Part shown: positions 14,646 through 22,844 of the stretch, piece by piece | Layout: each line of letters starts with the position of its first letter | Position numbering within the stretch: position 1 is the stretch's first letter | Source: a candidate division TM6 bacterium UASB124 | GTDB lineage: Bacteria > Dependentiae > Babeliae > Babeliales > RVW-14 | DNA: 37,718 bases | Direction: 5' to 3' | NCBI GenBank assembly: GCA_001468855.1 | Contig: LDIV01000006.1 | Coordinates: 1-37,718 of the forward strand | The notes under the pieces: model-generated | The model's database searches: none | Told to the model about the DNA's origin: nothing | What the model saw: only the letters and a program-made list of their open reading frames with translations | Made by a program: the position numbers and the translations under genes

Positions 14646-15767
14646 TTAACTTTGAGAAATAGAAACCGGCATCACAAGATAAGTCTGAACAAAGTTGTCA
14701 TCCTTTGTTTCAAAAATAATTGGACGAGCACCGTTTTTAATAAAGAACTGCAAATTCTTTTCAGGAAATCCTTGAAGTCCATTTAAAATATATGGAGCAT
14801 AGAAACGACTTTCTATCGCTCCTCCCGAAAATCCATCCATGTTTAAATCTTCATCTAGTTTTCCAACTTCTTTATTATGCATATTAACTTTTAGAGTTCC
14901 AGGCATAAATCTAAATGTTGTAGAAACAAACTGGCCTGCAAGTAGGCAGCTTGTACGTTTTAGCGTTTTTAGTAAAGAATCCTTTACTACTGTTGCTGGC
15001 AAAAAACCTTCTTTATCTAAAACCGGTTTATATTGAGGAAATGCATCAGAAATAAGTTTTGTGAAAAAATTAAAATTTTTTCCGGAGAATACAAGTTGAT
15101 TACCGCATATCCCAAGGAAAATACTATCTCCAGCGCCTGAATTTTCAAATAATTTTTTAATCTCCATCACCGCACGCTTAGGTAGTACCCACTTCTTTTC
15201 TTCGGCTAATGTATATTTCGTTGTTGTTACACGGGCAAGACTATGCCCATCGGTTGCCACAATACTCATCTCTTGTGGGTTAACTTCAAGCAACATTCCA
15301 TTCAAAGCGGGATTGGCATTATTTTGAGGAATAACAAAAGCAACCTTGCTAATCATATCTAATATAAAAGATGCCTTAAAATCCATTAAATTTTCAATGC
15401 GTTCAGGAAATGGAGGAAATTCTTGGGCATCTTTTATGTTAAGAGAAAGATCAACTCCTCCGGATTTCAAACTAATCTGATTTTGATTTATATTAAACTC
15501 AATCTCTCCATCAAGCTCTTTTATCAATTCAAAAATACGTTTTCCAGAAATTAAAAAGCTACTTGTTTCCGAAACATCACTTTCAATTGCCATACTTGAT
15601 TGTAAGCTAATTTCCAAATCCGTTGCTTTAAGCGTTAATTCCCGTGGTGTAATTTGAAAAAGAATTGACTCTGTAACATCTAAGGTAGTTCTTTTGCTAC
15701 AAATCGGCTGCATTGATGACAATATCGATAATAGCTCTCGTTGAGACGTAATAAATCTTCCGGTCAT
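14646..15767 (-). CDS. dnaN: DNA polymerase III beta subunit (sliding clamp)
   Basis: 373 residues, normal for DnaN. The three-domain clamp pattern is present: an N-terminal FITSQRELLSILSSMQPICS region; the central NPALNGMLLEVNPQEMSIVATDGHSLARV, written here in part as GMLLEV and ATDGHSLAR, which is the most conserved clamp word; and the C-terminal YLVMPVSI, close to the family's YVVMPM end. It forms the ring that tethers polymerase III to DNA. An AAGGA ribosome site precedes the ATG, a near-consensus promoter lies at 15845-15873 and a hairpin terminator follows. Confidence 0.95.
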   Translation of the reverse strand: MTGRFITSQRELLSILSSMQPICSKRTTLDVTESILFQITPRELTLKATDLEISLQSSMAIESDVSETSSFLISGKRIFELIKELDGEIEFNINQNQISLKSGGVDLSLNIKDAQEFPPFPERIENLMDFKASFILDMISKVAFVIPQNNANPALNGMLLEVNPQEMSIVATDGHSLARVTTTKYTLAEEKKWVLPKRAVMEIKKLFENSGAGDSIFLGICGNQLVFSGKNFNFFTKLISDAFPQYKPVLDKEGFLPATVVKDSLLKTLKRTSCLLAGQFVSTTFRFMPGTLKVNMHNKEVGKLDEDLNMDGFSGGAIESRFYAPYILNGLQGFPEKNLQFFIKNGARPIIFETKDDNFVQTYLVMPVSISQS

Positions 15768-15844
15768 ATTAAAATTCCTTCATTTTCAATGAAATTTATT
15801 TTACGTGTATTGTAAATAATTTTGCTTGTTTTTTCACTTCTAGT

Positions 15845-15873
15845 ATTATACAACATCAAGACAAATCAGCCAA
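15845..15873 (-). promoter_or_regulatory. Near-consensus sigma70 promoter for dnaN
   Basis: On the minus strand TTGGCT (15873-15868), 17-nt spacer, TATAAT (15850-15845). The -10 is perfect and is preceded by TTG. It lies about 78 nt upstream of the dnaN ATG. Confidence 0.65.
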
Positions 15874-15916
15874 GGTGTAGATACCATAATAAATAACACA
15901 AAAAGACGAATATATT

Positions 15917-16501
15917 ATGCTAAAATTAGAAACTAATAATTTAATAGAAAAACGACTTAAGGAATTCAAAGAACTAAACAAACTCGATACAAAATATTGG
16001 TTCAGCGAGTTATGCTTTTGCATACTTACTGCTAACTCGAAAGCCACAACTGCTATTCGTATTCAACAGCAAGTAGGCCCACAAGGTTTTATAAACTTAT
16101 CACAAGAAGAACTAGCACAAATTATTAGAGATAACAATCATAGATTTCACAACAATAAGGCAAAGTTTATTGTTGAGGCAAGAAAATTTATTGATATCAA
16201 ACACCGAATTGAAAAATTAACCGGAAATCAAGCACGTGAATTTTTGGTTAAAAATATTAAAGGCCTGGGATACAAGGAATCATCACATTTTTTACGTAAT
16301 GTTGGGTATAACGATGTTGCCATAATCGATCGACATATATTACGTTTTCTTCATTCGCAAAAACTTATTAATTCTATTCCAAAAACAATAACAAGAAAAA
16401 ATTATCTGATTTTCGAACAAATTTTATCTAAATTTGGAATTGAGCAATCACGTCTTGATCTTATTATTTGGCAAAAAATGACGGGAAATGTTTTAAAATA
16501 G
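15917..16501 (+). CDS. N-glycosylase/DNA lyase, archaeal Ogg2 type
   Basis: 194 residues. The helix-hairpin-helix glycosylase signature is clear: KGLGYKESSHFLRNVGYND with the catalytic lysine K120, then AIIDRHILRFL with the catalytic aspartate D138. The N-terminal part (WFSELCFCILTANSKATTA) matches the Ogg2 start. Length matches Ogg2 (around 200-210) rather than endonuclease III, and the [4Fe-4S] cysteine cluster of Nth is absent. These enzymes remove 8-oxoguanine and nick the strand. The family is best known from archaea and a scattered set of bacteria, which hints at lateral origin. It is divergently transcribed from dnaN. Confidence 0.88.
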   Translation: MLKLETNNLIEKRLKEFKELNKLDTKYWFSELCFCILTANSKATTAIRIQQQVGPQGFINLSQEELAQIIRDNNHRFHNNKAKFIVEARKFIDIKHRIEKLTGNQAREFLVKNIKGLGYKESSHFLRNVGYNDVAIIDRHILRFLHSQKLINSIPKTITRKNYLIFEQILSKFGIEQSRLDLIIWQKMTGNVLK

Positions 16502-16654
16502 CGAAAAATATATTTAATTTACACCTTATGATCTTGGTAACACAGCTTTACATAATGCGTGTATGTTTGGCGAAAATGTCTTGCAATAATTTCCCTCTAT
16601 AGTATTTTATGAAATAGTAGTAATTTATTAATTTTTTGTGAAAAAGGAGAAAAT

Positions 16655-17080
16655 ATGAAAAATATTTTCAGAGGATTGGTCATTTGGTCCATATGCTTTG
16701 CATCTACACAACTACAATCTGCACAAATAACAAAGGGAAAAACACAAGTCAAAAACACTGTAACAAAAATGGATTGTAAAAATTCATCAAGTAATGCTGA
16801 TATGAGATTAACAATAGCAGGCGTTATAACAACTGTAGAACATGGAACTACATATTCAAATATTAATATTCCTTTGTCAGTAGCCTCATTTAAAGTAAGA
16901 CCTTCTCTCTCAAGCTTAATTGGTGCTCCTATTATTGTTCAAAAAAGTTTATTAAACATTGCTCTCGATAATAAATACGATCTTGAAATAAGAACAGCCC
17001 TAAATGGAATTTATCTTACAGTTACAATCTATAGTCTTGGCGAGAAAGTTGCTCAAGGCAAATTTACCGTTGGTGTGTAA
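16655..17080 (+). CDS. Small exported protein, paralogue 1
   Basis: 141 residues. A signal peptide (about 1-22, ending near QLQSAQ) is followed by a basic linker and a compact beta-rich domain. It is clearly paralogous to the next gene: shared pattern D-C-x-N-(S/A)-S, then TYSNINIPLSVASFKVRP versus TVSNINIATSITEVTIKP, IGAPIIVQKSLLNI versus IGIPIIIQKSALNI, NKYDLEI versus GKYDLKI, and LTVTIYSLGEK versus LTVTVYSLGKK. I do not recognise the family; the alternating pattern suggests a small beta sandwich. It has an AAAGGAG ribosome site and is followed by its own terminator, so each copy is a separate transcript. Confidence 0.8.
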   Translation: MKNIFRGLVIWSICFASTQLQSAQITKGKTQVKNTVTKMDCKNSSSNADMRLTIAGVITTVEHGTTYSNINIPLSVASFKVRPSLSSLIGAPIIVQKSLLNIALDNKYDLEIRTALNGIYLTVTIYSLGEKVAQGKFTVGV

Positions 17081-17113
17081 ATTCCAAATTTCAATAAATA
17101 CAAACTACAATAA

Positions 17114-17150
17114 AGAAGCCGAGTTTATTACAACTAGGCTTCTCTGCTTT
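17114..17150 (+). terminator. Rho-independent terminator of paralogue 1
   Basis: AGAAGCC (17114-17120) pairs with GGCTTCT (17137-17143), followed by CTGCTTTT. It lies 33 nt after the stop codon. Confidence 0.6.
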
Positions 17151-17184
17151 TAAAAATTAGTTAGGTTCTCTCTAGTATCACTAC

Positions 17185-17210
17185 AAATTAACTCGATAAA
17201 TTAACTCGAT
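17185..17210. repeat. 13-bp perfect tandem duplication
   Basis: AAATTAACTCGAT occurs twice head to tail (17185-17197, 17198-17210) in the gap between the two paralogues. Confidence 0.9.
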
Positions 17211-17271
17211 TGACTTTAAAAACTCATCTAAAGCTGGCATAAGAAATATTAATATCTTTTTTTATTTATTA

Positions 17272-17301
17272 TTGACTATTCGACAATAAATATTTTATTA
17301 T
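17272..17301 (+). promoter_or_regulatory. Sigma70-like promoter for paralogue 2
   Basis: TTGACT (17272-17277), 18-nt spacer, TATTAT (17296-17301), about 46 nt upstream of the start codon. Confidence 0.55.
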
Positions 17302-17347
17302 AAATATAGTCCAATGGTTATTTTTTTTTACGGGAAGGGAGAATGTT

Positions 17348-17731
17348 ATGAAAATTTTTTTTAGAGCTCTATTTATTTTAGCCTTGAGTTCTGCTAATGC
17401 AAAGCTTATGGCCGTACCAACACTCTTAGACTGCTATAATGCATCCACTCACGCAAAGATGACATTAGCATGCGGGAGTGTAACCTATATAGATAAAACA
17501 ACAACGGTTTCAAATATAAATATTGCCACATCTATAACAGAAGTTACAATTAAACCAACAGGTGTAATTGGCATTCCAATTATTATTCAAAAAAGTGCTT
17601 TAAACATTGGTAGTGATGGAAAATACGATCTTAAAATAACAACCACCTTAAGCGGCCCAATGCTAACTGTCACCGTTTATAGTCTTGGCAAAAAACTTGC
17701 TTCTAAAACATATAACATTAGCATATATTAA
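17348..17731 (+). CDS. Small exported protein, paralogue 2
   Basis: 127 residues, signal peptide about 1-22 (FFRALFILALSSANAKLMA). The mature domain aligns over its whole length with the neighbour at 16655, lacking only the basic linker after the signal peptide. Both keep the D-C-x-N cysteine near the start of the mature domain; this copy has an extra cysteine (LACGS). An AAGGGAG ribosome site lies 7 nt before the ATG. The stop codon lies in a perfect 13-bp tandem duplication. Function unknown. Confidence 0.8.
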   Translation: MKIFFRALFILALSSANAKLMAVPTLLDCYNASTHAKMTLACGSVTYIDKTTTVSNINIATSITEVTIKPTGVIGIPIIIQKSALNIGSDGKYDLKITTTLSGPMLTVTVYSLGKKLASKTYNISIY

Positions 17732-17745
17732 CAGCATATATTAAC
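17720..17745. repeat. 13-bp tandem duplication spanning a stop codon
   Basis: AGCATATATTAAC occurs twice head to tail (17720-17732, 17733-17745). The first copy contains the last codons and the TAA of the 127-aa protein, so the duplication left the product unchanged. Confidence 0.9.
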
Positions 17746-17823
17746 GTGTGTCCTTCAGTAACTAAAAAAAGCGTTACTTAAACTCGATTAATTTAGCAAC
17801 CGCGTTATATAAATTAATCAGTT

Positions 17824-17857
17824 AAAAAGTAGAAAGGCATCTGCCTTTCTACTTTTT
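17824..17857. terminator. Bidirectional Rho-independent terminator
   Basis: AAAAAGTAGAAAGGCA (17824-17839) and TGCCTTTCTACTTTTT (17842-17857) are perfect reverse complements, 16 bp, with only TC between. A-run and T-run flanks make it work in both directions, between the convergent 127-aa gene and the xer gene. Confidence 0.9.
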
Positions 17858-17866
17858 ACTTTTGCT

Positions 17867-18796
17867 TTATGCCCTGGGATGCTTTTCATCATAAACTTTT
17901 CTTACCTGTTTATTTTCAAGATGGGTATAAATCTGAACAGTAGAAAGATTTTCATGCCCTAAAATTAACTGTAAGGATCGTATATCTACCCCTTTTTCAA
18001 AAAGATGTGTAGCCAATGAGTGCCGAAGGCTATGTGGAGATATATTTTTCTTAATGTTAGATTTAACCAAAATCTTTTTTAAAGCCAACCAAAAAAGCTG
18101 TCGCGACATAGGTTTTACATGATTTTTATGCAATGTAATAAAAATAAAATTTTGTTGTTTACTATCGGCTTTAATATTTACCGGAATTAACTTAGGATAA
18201 ATCTGCTCACGATAATATCTTAATAATTCCAAAATATTTTTTGGCAGCGGAATAGAGCGTTCTTTATTACCTTTGCCAATAAGCTGAAGGAATCCAGTAT
18301 CAAAATGAATTTGATCAAAAGTTAAATTAACAAGCTCCGAAACTCTTATTCCGGTAGCATATAGTAAAAACAACATAACTTTATTTCGTTGCCCCTTAAT
18401 CGAATGATCAAGATTTGCAGCATGCAATAAATTTTTTAATTCGGATTCCGAAAGATAGTTTGGTAAATTTTTTTCAATTTTTGGAAAGGTTAGGTTAGAG
18501 GAAAGATTAGGTATTTCATATTTTGTATTTAGAAAATCAAAAAAACGTTTTATTGACGAAATTTTTCGGGACAAGCTTTTAGCGGAAAGACCTTGATCTT
18601 TTAAATTTTTCAAGAAAGCCTTCATGTGGTCTTTTTTGCATCTTATTATATCAACCCTCCTCTGCTTCAAAAATAATCCAAATTGGTCAATATCACGTTT
18701 ATATGCTAAAAATGTATTTTGTGATACTCGTTTTTCAGTCAAAAGATAAGCCTGAAAATTGGCATAATAATCAATCGCACCACTTTGATCTTGCAT
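17867..18796 (-). CDS. xerD: Tyrosine recombinase XerC/XerD
   Basis: 309 residues, the usual length for Xer recombinases. The N-terminal SAM-like DNA-binding domain (about 9-95) is followed by the catalytic domain with all six active-site residues: R151 (GIRVSEL), K175 (GKGNKER), H255 and R258 (PHSLRHSLATHL), H281 (LGHENLST) and nucleophile Y290 (IYTHL). Xer proteins resolve chromosome dimers at dif. Whether this is XerC, XerD or a single Xer acting alone cannot be told from the sequence; I use xerD loosely. A GAGAGG ribosome site precedes the ATG. The stop is 10 nt from the shared terminator. Confidence 0.9.
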   Translation of the reverse strand: MQDQSGAIDYYANFQAYLLTEKRVSQNTFLAYKRDIDQFGLFLKQRRVDIIRCKKDHMKAFLKNLKDQGLSAKSLSRKISSIKRFFDFLNTKYEIPNLSSNLTFPKIEKNLPNYLSESELKNLLHAANLDHSIKGQRNKVMLFLLYATGIRVSELVNLTFDQIHFDTGFLQLIGKGNKERSIPLPKNILELLRYYREQIYPKLIPVNIKADSKQQNFIFITLHKNHVKPMSRQLFWLALKKILVKSNIKKNISPHSLRHSLATHLFEKGVDIRSLQLILGHENLSTVQIYTHLENKQVRKVYDEKHPRA

Positions 18797-18874
18797 GGTA
18801 AAATTACCTCTCTAAATTTCATATCAAAAACAAGAATGGTATTATAGTAAAATACCTTTCTTGCAATTTAGTAA

Positions 18875-20308
18875 TTAATAAGCCTTTGCCACCACGACTT
18901 CGAAATTACTAGATTTATTACAATGAAAGCAAGCATCATGTTCTTTTTTATTCAAAATGCAGCGAATGGTCGCTTTAAATTGCTTCAATTCACTCTCACA
19001 CTCAGCATCACCACACCACCCTACTTTATAAAATCCATTTTTCGCATCAAGCTCCATTCCAAATTTATTTAGCTTTTCAGCCTCATAAAAATGTTCCGTC
19101 CTAAATTTTTTTGCTCGATCAAACATCTGCTGATGTGCAGTATCAAGCATCCGCTTTAATGCAACTTCTACTGAGTCAACTGGAACAAACTCTTTTTTCT
19201 TTGACTGATCTTGCTCTACCCGATTGACAAGTACTACCTGATTTTTTTCTATATCTTTTGGTCCGATTTCAATACGAACAGGAACCCCCTTAAGTTCCCA
19301 TTCATAAAATTTTGAACCAGGTGTTTTTGTATCATCATTATCAAGTAAAACTCTAATGCTAAACTCTTCAATTTTAGACTTTATCTGATTAGCTTTTTGT
19401 AAAATGGCGTCTTTTTCCATATCAGTCTTATAAATTGGAACTATTACGCACTGAATAGGCGCAATTTTTGGAGGAATAATCAATCCATTTTGATCACCAT
19501 GAACCATGATCATTGCACCAATTGATCTTGTTGTAAATCCCCAACTGGTACAATATGGAGTTTTAATTGTTCCATCTTTATCTTGAAATTTAACATCAAA
19601 TGTAGATGGAAATGACTGTGCCAAGATATGAGAAGTACACAACTGCAAAGCTTTTCCATCTTGCATCATACCTTCAAGAGTATATGTTTTTTCGGCTCCA
19701 GCAAACTTTTCTGACTCTGATTTTTGGCCCCTGATAACAGGAATTGCCAAATAATTTTCATAAATATCTTGATATGCATCCAAAGCTTGTGCAGCCATTT
19801 GTTCAGCCTCTTCATGAGTATAATGTGCAGTATGTCCCTCCTGCCACAAAAACTCCGTACTACGAATAAAAGGTCTTGTACGCATTTCCCAACGAACCAC
19901 ATTTGCCCACTGATTTATTTTCAATGGCAAATCTCGCCATGACTTCACCCAACGCGAAAACATTGAGTAAATAATAGTCTCAGATGTTGGACGAACTACC
20001 AATGGTTCTTCGAGTTTACTTCCGCCAGCATGAGTAACTACAGCCAATTCAGGAGAAAAACCTTCAACATGTTTTGCTTCACGTTTTAAAAACGATTCTG
20101 GAATAAAAAGTGGAAAATATGCATTTTGAGTTCCTGTTGCTTTGATTTTTTTATCAAGTTCTGATTGAATCTTTTCCCAAATTGCAAAACTGTATGGACG
20201 AAAAACAAAGCACCCTTTTACCTCGCTCTGGTCAACTAACTCAGCTTGATAAATAATTTCCTGGTACCACTGAGTAAAGTCTTTATTAATATCCGGTAAT
20301 TTATTCAT
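18875..20308 (-). CDS. proS: Prolyl-tRNA synthetase, archaeal/eukaryote (ProS type 3) form
   Basis: 477 residues. It lacks the large editing insertion of typical bacterial ProRS and has the type 3 layout: an N-terminal class II catalytic core (FRPYSFAIWEKIQ, PLFIPESFLKREAKHVEGF, VVRPTSETIIYSMFSRWVKS, RWEMRTRPFIRSTEFLWQEG), an anticodon-binding domain, and a C-terminal zinc-binding extension with cysteines in GWCGDAEC and ACFHCN, ending in the family's terminal tyrosine (VVVAKAY). It charges tRNA-Pro. This form occurs in archaea, eukaryotes and some bacteria, including many reduced lineages. All key motifs are intact. Confidence 0.95.
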   Translation of the reverse strand: MNKLPDINKDFTQWYQEIIYQAELVDQSEVKGCFVFRPYSFAIWEKIQSELDKKIKATGTQNAYFPLFIPESFLKREAKHVEGFSPELAVVTHAGGSKLEEPLVVRPTSETIIYSMFSRWVKSWRDLPLKINQWANVVRWEMRTRPFIRSTEFLWQEGHTAHYTHEEAEQMAAQALDAYQDIYENYLAIPVIRGQKSESEKFAGAEKTYTLEGMMQDGKALQLCTSHILAQSFPSTFDVKFQDKDGTIKTPYCTSWGFTTRSIGAMIMVHGDQNGLIIPPKIAPIQCVIVPIYKTDMEKDAILQKANQIKSKIEEFSIRVLLDNDDTKTPGSKFYEWELKGVPVRIEIGPKDIEKNQVVLVNRVEQDQSKKKEFVPVDSVEVALKRMLDTAHQQMFDRAKKFRTEHFYEAEKLNKFGMELDAKNGFYKVGWCGDAECESELKQFKATIRCILNKKEHDACFHCNKSSNFEVVVAKAY

Positions 20309-20428
20309 TTTTTACCCATTTCTTTTCAAACCAACTTAAATTTTTTCATAACCAAAGTATAACAAGTTTCACAGGTTAAGTCTCTCCAGATATATTCATG
20401 AGGAATGTACACACATTCACCGAATTCT

Positions 20429-22012
20429 TCAGGAACCGTGAACTAACATTCTATGCAATCCCTTTAAAAGTGGATCATCTGTTCGATTAGGATTACCAAT
20501 TGAATCAGCTATAATTACTCTAACTCCATCTTTTGCACTGGAATCATTCACAAACATAAGTGAAATCCAGTGCCCATAATTCGTTCTTCTCCATTTTTTA
20601 CCTCTTTGGGCACCAGATCCTTTCCTACCCAAATCAGTACTTTTTGATGAACTATTTTCATCTATTTCGTTTTTTCCAAAAATAGCTTCTAAATACATAG
20701 CAATCCATGATTTCTCTGGTTGGAGCTTTGATGTTTCTTCAGGTTTTTCCTCAACTTTATCGCCTCCAAATCCCGGAATATCGTTTTCTGCTGTATTAAT
20801 AATAAAGTATTGTGTATGACCCTCTTTTAATCTTGTACGCTTGCCACCCACAACAACTTCCTTACCATCAACAATGATAGTTGAATCATCAATGCCATAA
20901 AAATCCGCAAAATTTGCTTTCGAAGGATCACGCAATCCCATACTATCATCCACCATCGTTAAATCTTCCTCGTTAATTGGGTTATCCGCATGCGATGCAT
21001 TATAATCTTTTATAATAATATCCAAATGACCAGTATGAAGATCATTTAAACTGCTCACCTTTGTAATTTCAGCCCAGTGTCTACAGCATGCATTAAATCT
21101 TACAGCATCATTTGCAATTTTATAAGCTTGAACAACATCACCCTTACTTTCATGAAAAGCTATTAACCTAAAGGCTGCATTTGCTCCGCACATTCGACCA
21201 TTTTGTCTAAAAACTCTTATCTGCGCAACATCTATTGAATCACTCTTATTTTCTAAAGTTGGATGCTTTTCATCTAAAGTAACATTTTCGTCGACAGGTA
21301 TTAATGGACTATTGTCTTCTTCGTCAGAACCATTAAAATTTCCAAGATTAGGATAAACATAATAATAAAATAAAATGGATAAAATAATTATAGAAACAGA
21401 AGTAGTAAAAAGTGGATGGGCACCCATAAATTCAACGGGCCTAAAAAAACAAGTATCTATAATCCTGTCAACTATATCAATATTGTAAAAATCATATCTC
21501 AAGAAGCATGTTAATAAAATTTGATCAAAATATATTATTTTTTCGCATAACTCAACTTCTCTCTTATCTAAGACGCCCTTTCTCTTCGATCTATAATTTC
21601 GAATAAAACTATCAATTTTGGTTACTTTTCGCTTAAATGCCCTAATATCTCTGGGTTTGATTGAATCAAAATTACTAAAGAAATTGCATACTCTTATAAA
21701 TCGATACTCAACAAAAAACAGAAGTCCTTCGTTAAAACCTTGCACAATTTCAATTAATAGCTCAATTTCCATCTTTACCAATTCCAAAGACTTCTGCTCC
21801 AAAGATTTTTGTTCAATCGACAATTTAGCGTCAATATGGTCCTTGCTCGAACTATTGGCAGTGGCTTTATTTTCCATTAAAACAAGTTTGGCGTTATTTA
21901 GAATTTTAAAAATATGCAAGTCTTCTGCGCATACATGTTTATTAAATGAAAACAAAATATTAAAATTAAAAATTAAGACATATAATGCTATTATTAAAAT
22001 AAATTTAAACAC
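20429..22012 (-). CDS. Membrane-anchored Clan CA-like cysteine protease candidate
   Basis: 527 residues. A hydrophobic N-terminus (4-22) and a transmembrane segment at about 204-220 (TSVSIIILSILFYYYVYP) bracket a charged helical domain (about 65-190). After a linker, the C-terminal part carries a papain-like arrangement in the order Q-C-H-D: FRQNGRMCGANAAFRLIA (Q270, C275), YGHWISLMF (H481) and VIIADSIGNP (D503). The Q-to-C spacing of five residues and the HW motif recall Josephin/OTU-like deubiquitinases, but the C-to-H distance (~205 residues) implies a large insertion, including a low-complexity acidic/serine stretch (about 405-470). Protease activity and a host ubiquitin target are inferences from motif order alone. 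AAAGGAACG is the ribosome site. Confidence 0.6.
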   Translation of the reverse strand: MFKFILIIALYVLIFNFNILFSFNKHVCAEDLHIFKILNNAKLVLMENKATANSSSKDHIDAKLSIEQKSLEQKSLELVKMEIELLIEIVQGFNEGLLFFVEYRFIRVCNFFSNFDSIKPRDIRAFKRKVTKIDSFIRNYRSKRKGVLDKREVELCEKIIYFDQILLTCFLRYDFYNIDIVDRIIDTCFFRPVEFMGAHPLFTTSVSIIILSILFYYYVYPNLGNFNGSDEEDNSPLIPVDENVTLDEKHPTLENKSDSIDVAQIRVFRQNGRMCGANAAFRLIAFHESKGDVVQAYKIANDAVRFNACCRHWAEITKVSSLNDLHTGHLDIIIKDYNASHADNPINEEDLTMVDDSMGLRDPSKANFADFYGIDDSTIIVDGKEVVVGGKRTRLKEGHTQYFIINTAENDIPGFGGDKVEEKPEETSKLQPEKSWIAMYLEAIFGKNEIDENSSSKSTDLGRKGSGAQRGKKWRRTNYGHWISLMFVNDSSAKDGVRVIIADSIGNPNRTDDPLLKGLHRMLVHGS

Positions 22013-22187
22013 ATCGTTCCTTTAATAAACTCTTTCTTCAATGTAAAATTCAAAACTTTGTTAGGAAATTATAGATTCTAGCGCTAAAATATCAAGTTTA
22101 TTCAGTTTTTATTCATTTTATAACCCAATCACGGTTAAACTTAGATTTTAATATTAAATCATCAAGATAAGATAGCCAAAGGATTTT

Positions 22188-22778
22188 ATGAGAAATAAGG
22201 GTCGATTATTTATAGTTGCAGCTCCATCTGGAGCCGGAAAGACATCAGTAGTAACAAACGTAATCTCAAAATTAAAACAGACAATACCAATCGAGAGAGT
22301 TGTAACATTCACAACACGTCCACAAAGGCCTGGTGAGGTAAACTACCTTGATTACAATTTTTTAACCGAAGAAGAATTTTTAAAGAAACAAAATGAAAAT
22401 TACTTTCTCGAAACAACAAAATATAATGGTTATTACTATGGCTCTCCTAAGTCTATAATTCAAGATTTGAAGAATGGGAAATCTGTCATATTAATTACCG
22501 ACACTGCCGGCGCAAATAATTTTAAAAAAAACATTGTAACGGATGCAATAACAATTTGGATCACTGTTCCAAACATTCATGAATTGCGAAAAAGACTTGA
22601 AAAACGCCACACTGAATCACCAGAGGTGGTTGATAAACGCTTAGAAATCGCACGACATGAGATAGAAAAAGAGGCAAAAGAAAAAAACTTTAATTATCAT
22701 GTAGAAAATAATAAACTAGATGATGCCGTTCTCGATATCATCAAGATCATTAAACAAAATTTGAAAATTAAAAATTAA
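22188..22778 (+). CDS. gmk: Guanylate kinase
   Basis: 196 residues. The P-loop APSGAGKTS (12-20) is followed by the GMP-binding region TFTTRPQRPGEVNYLDYNFL, and NGYYYGSPKS for the NMP-binding side; the lid-region RLEKRHTESPEVVDKRL carries the conserved arginines. It phosphorylates GMP to GDP. This is the only plus-strand gene between 17731 and 35409, and it is convergent with the EamA gene (66 nt between stops). Length and motifs are normal. Confidence 0.93.
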   Translation: MRNKGRLFIVAAPSGAGKTSVVTNVISKLKQTIPIERVVTFTTRPQRPGEVNYLDYNFLTEEEFLKKQNENYFLETTKYNGYYYGSPKSIIQDLKNGKSVILITDTAGANNFKKNIVTDAITIWITVPNIHELRKRLEKRHTESPEVVDKRLEIARHEIEKEAKEKNFNYHVENNKLDDAVLDIIKIIKQNLKIKN

Positions 22779-22844
22779 TTTTTTAAATAAGTGGAAAATT
22801 ATGTGTTTTGCCAATAGATTTCTCCTAAAAGACAAGAACGTGTT

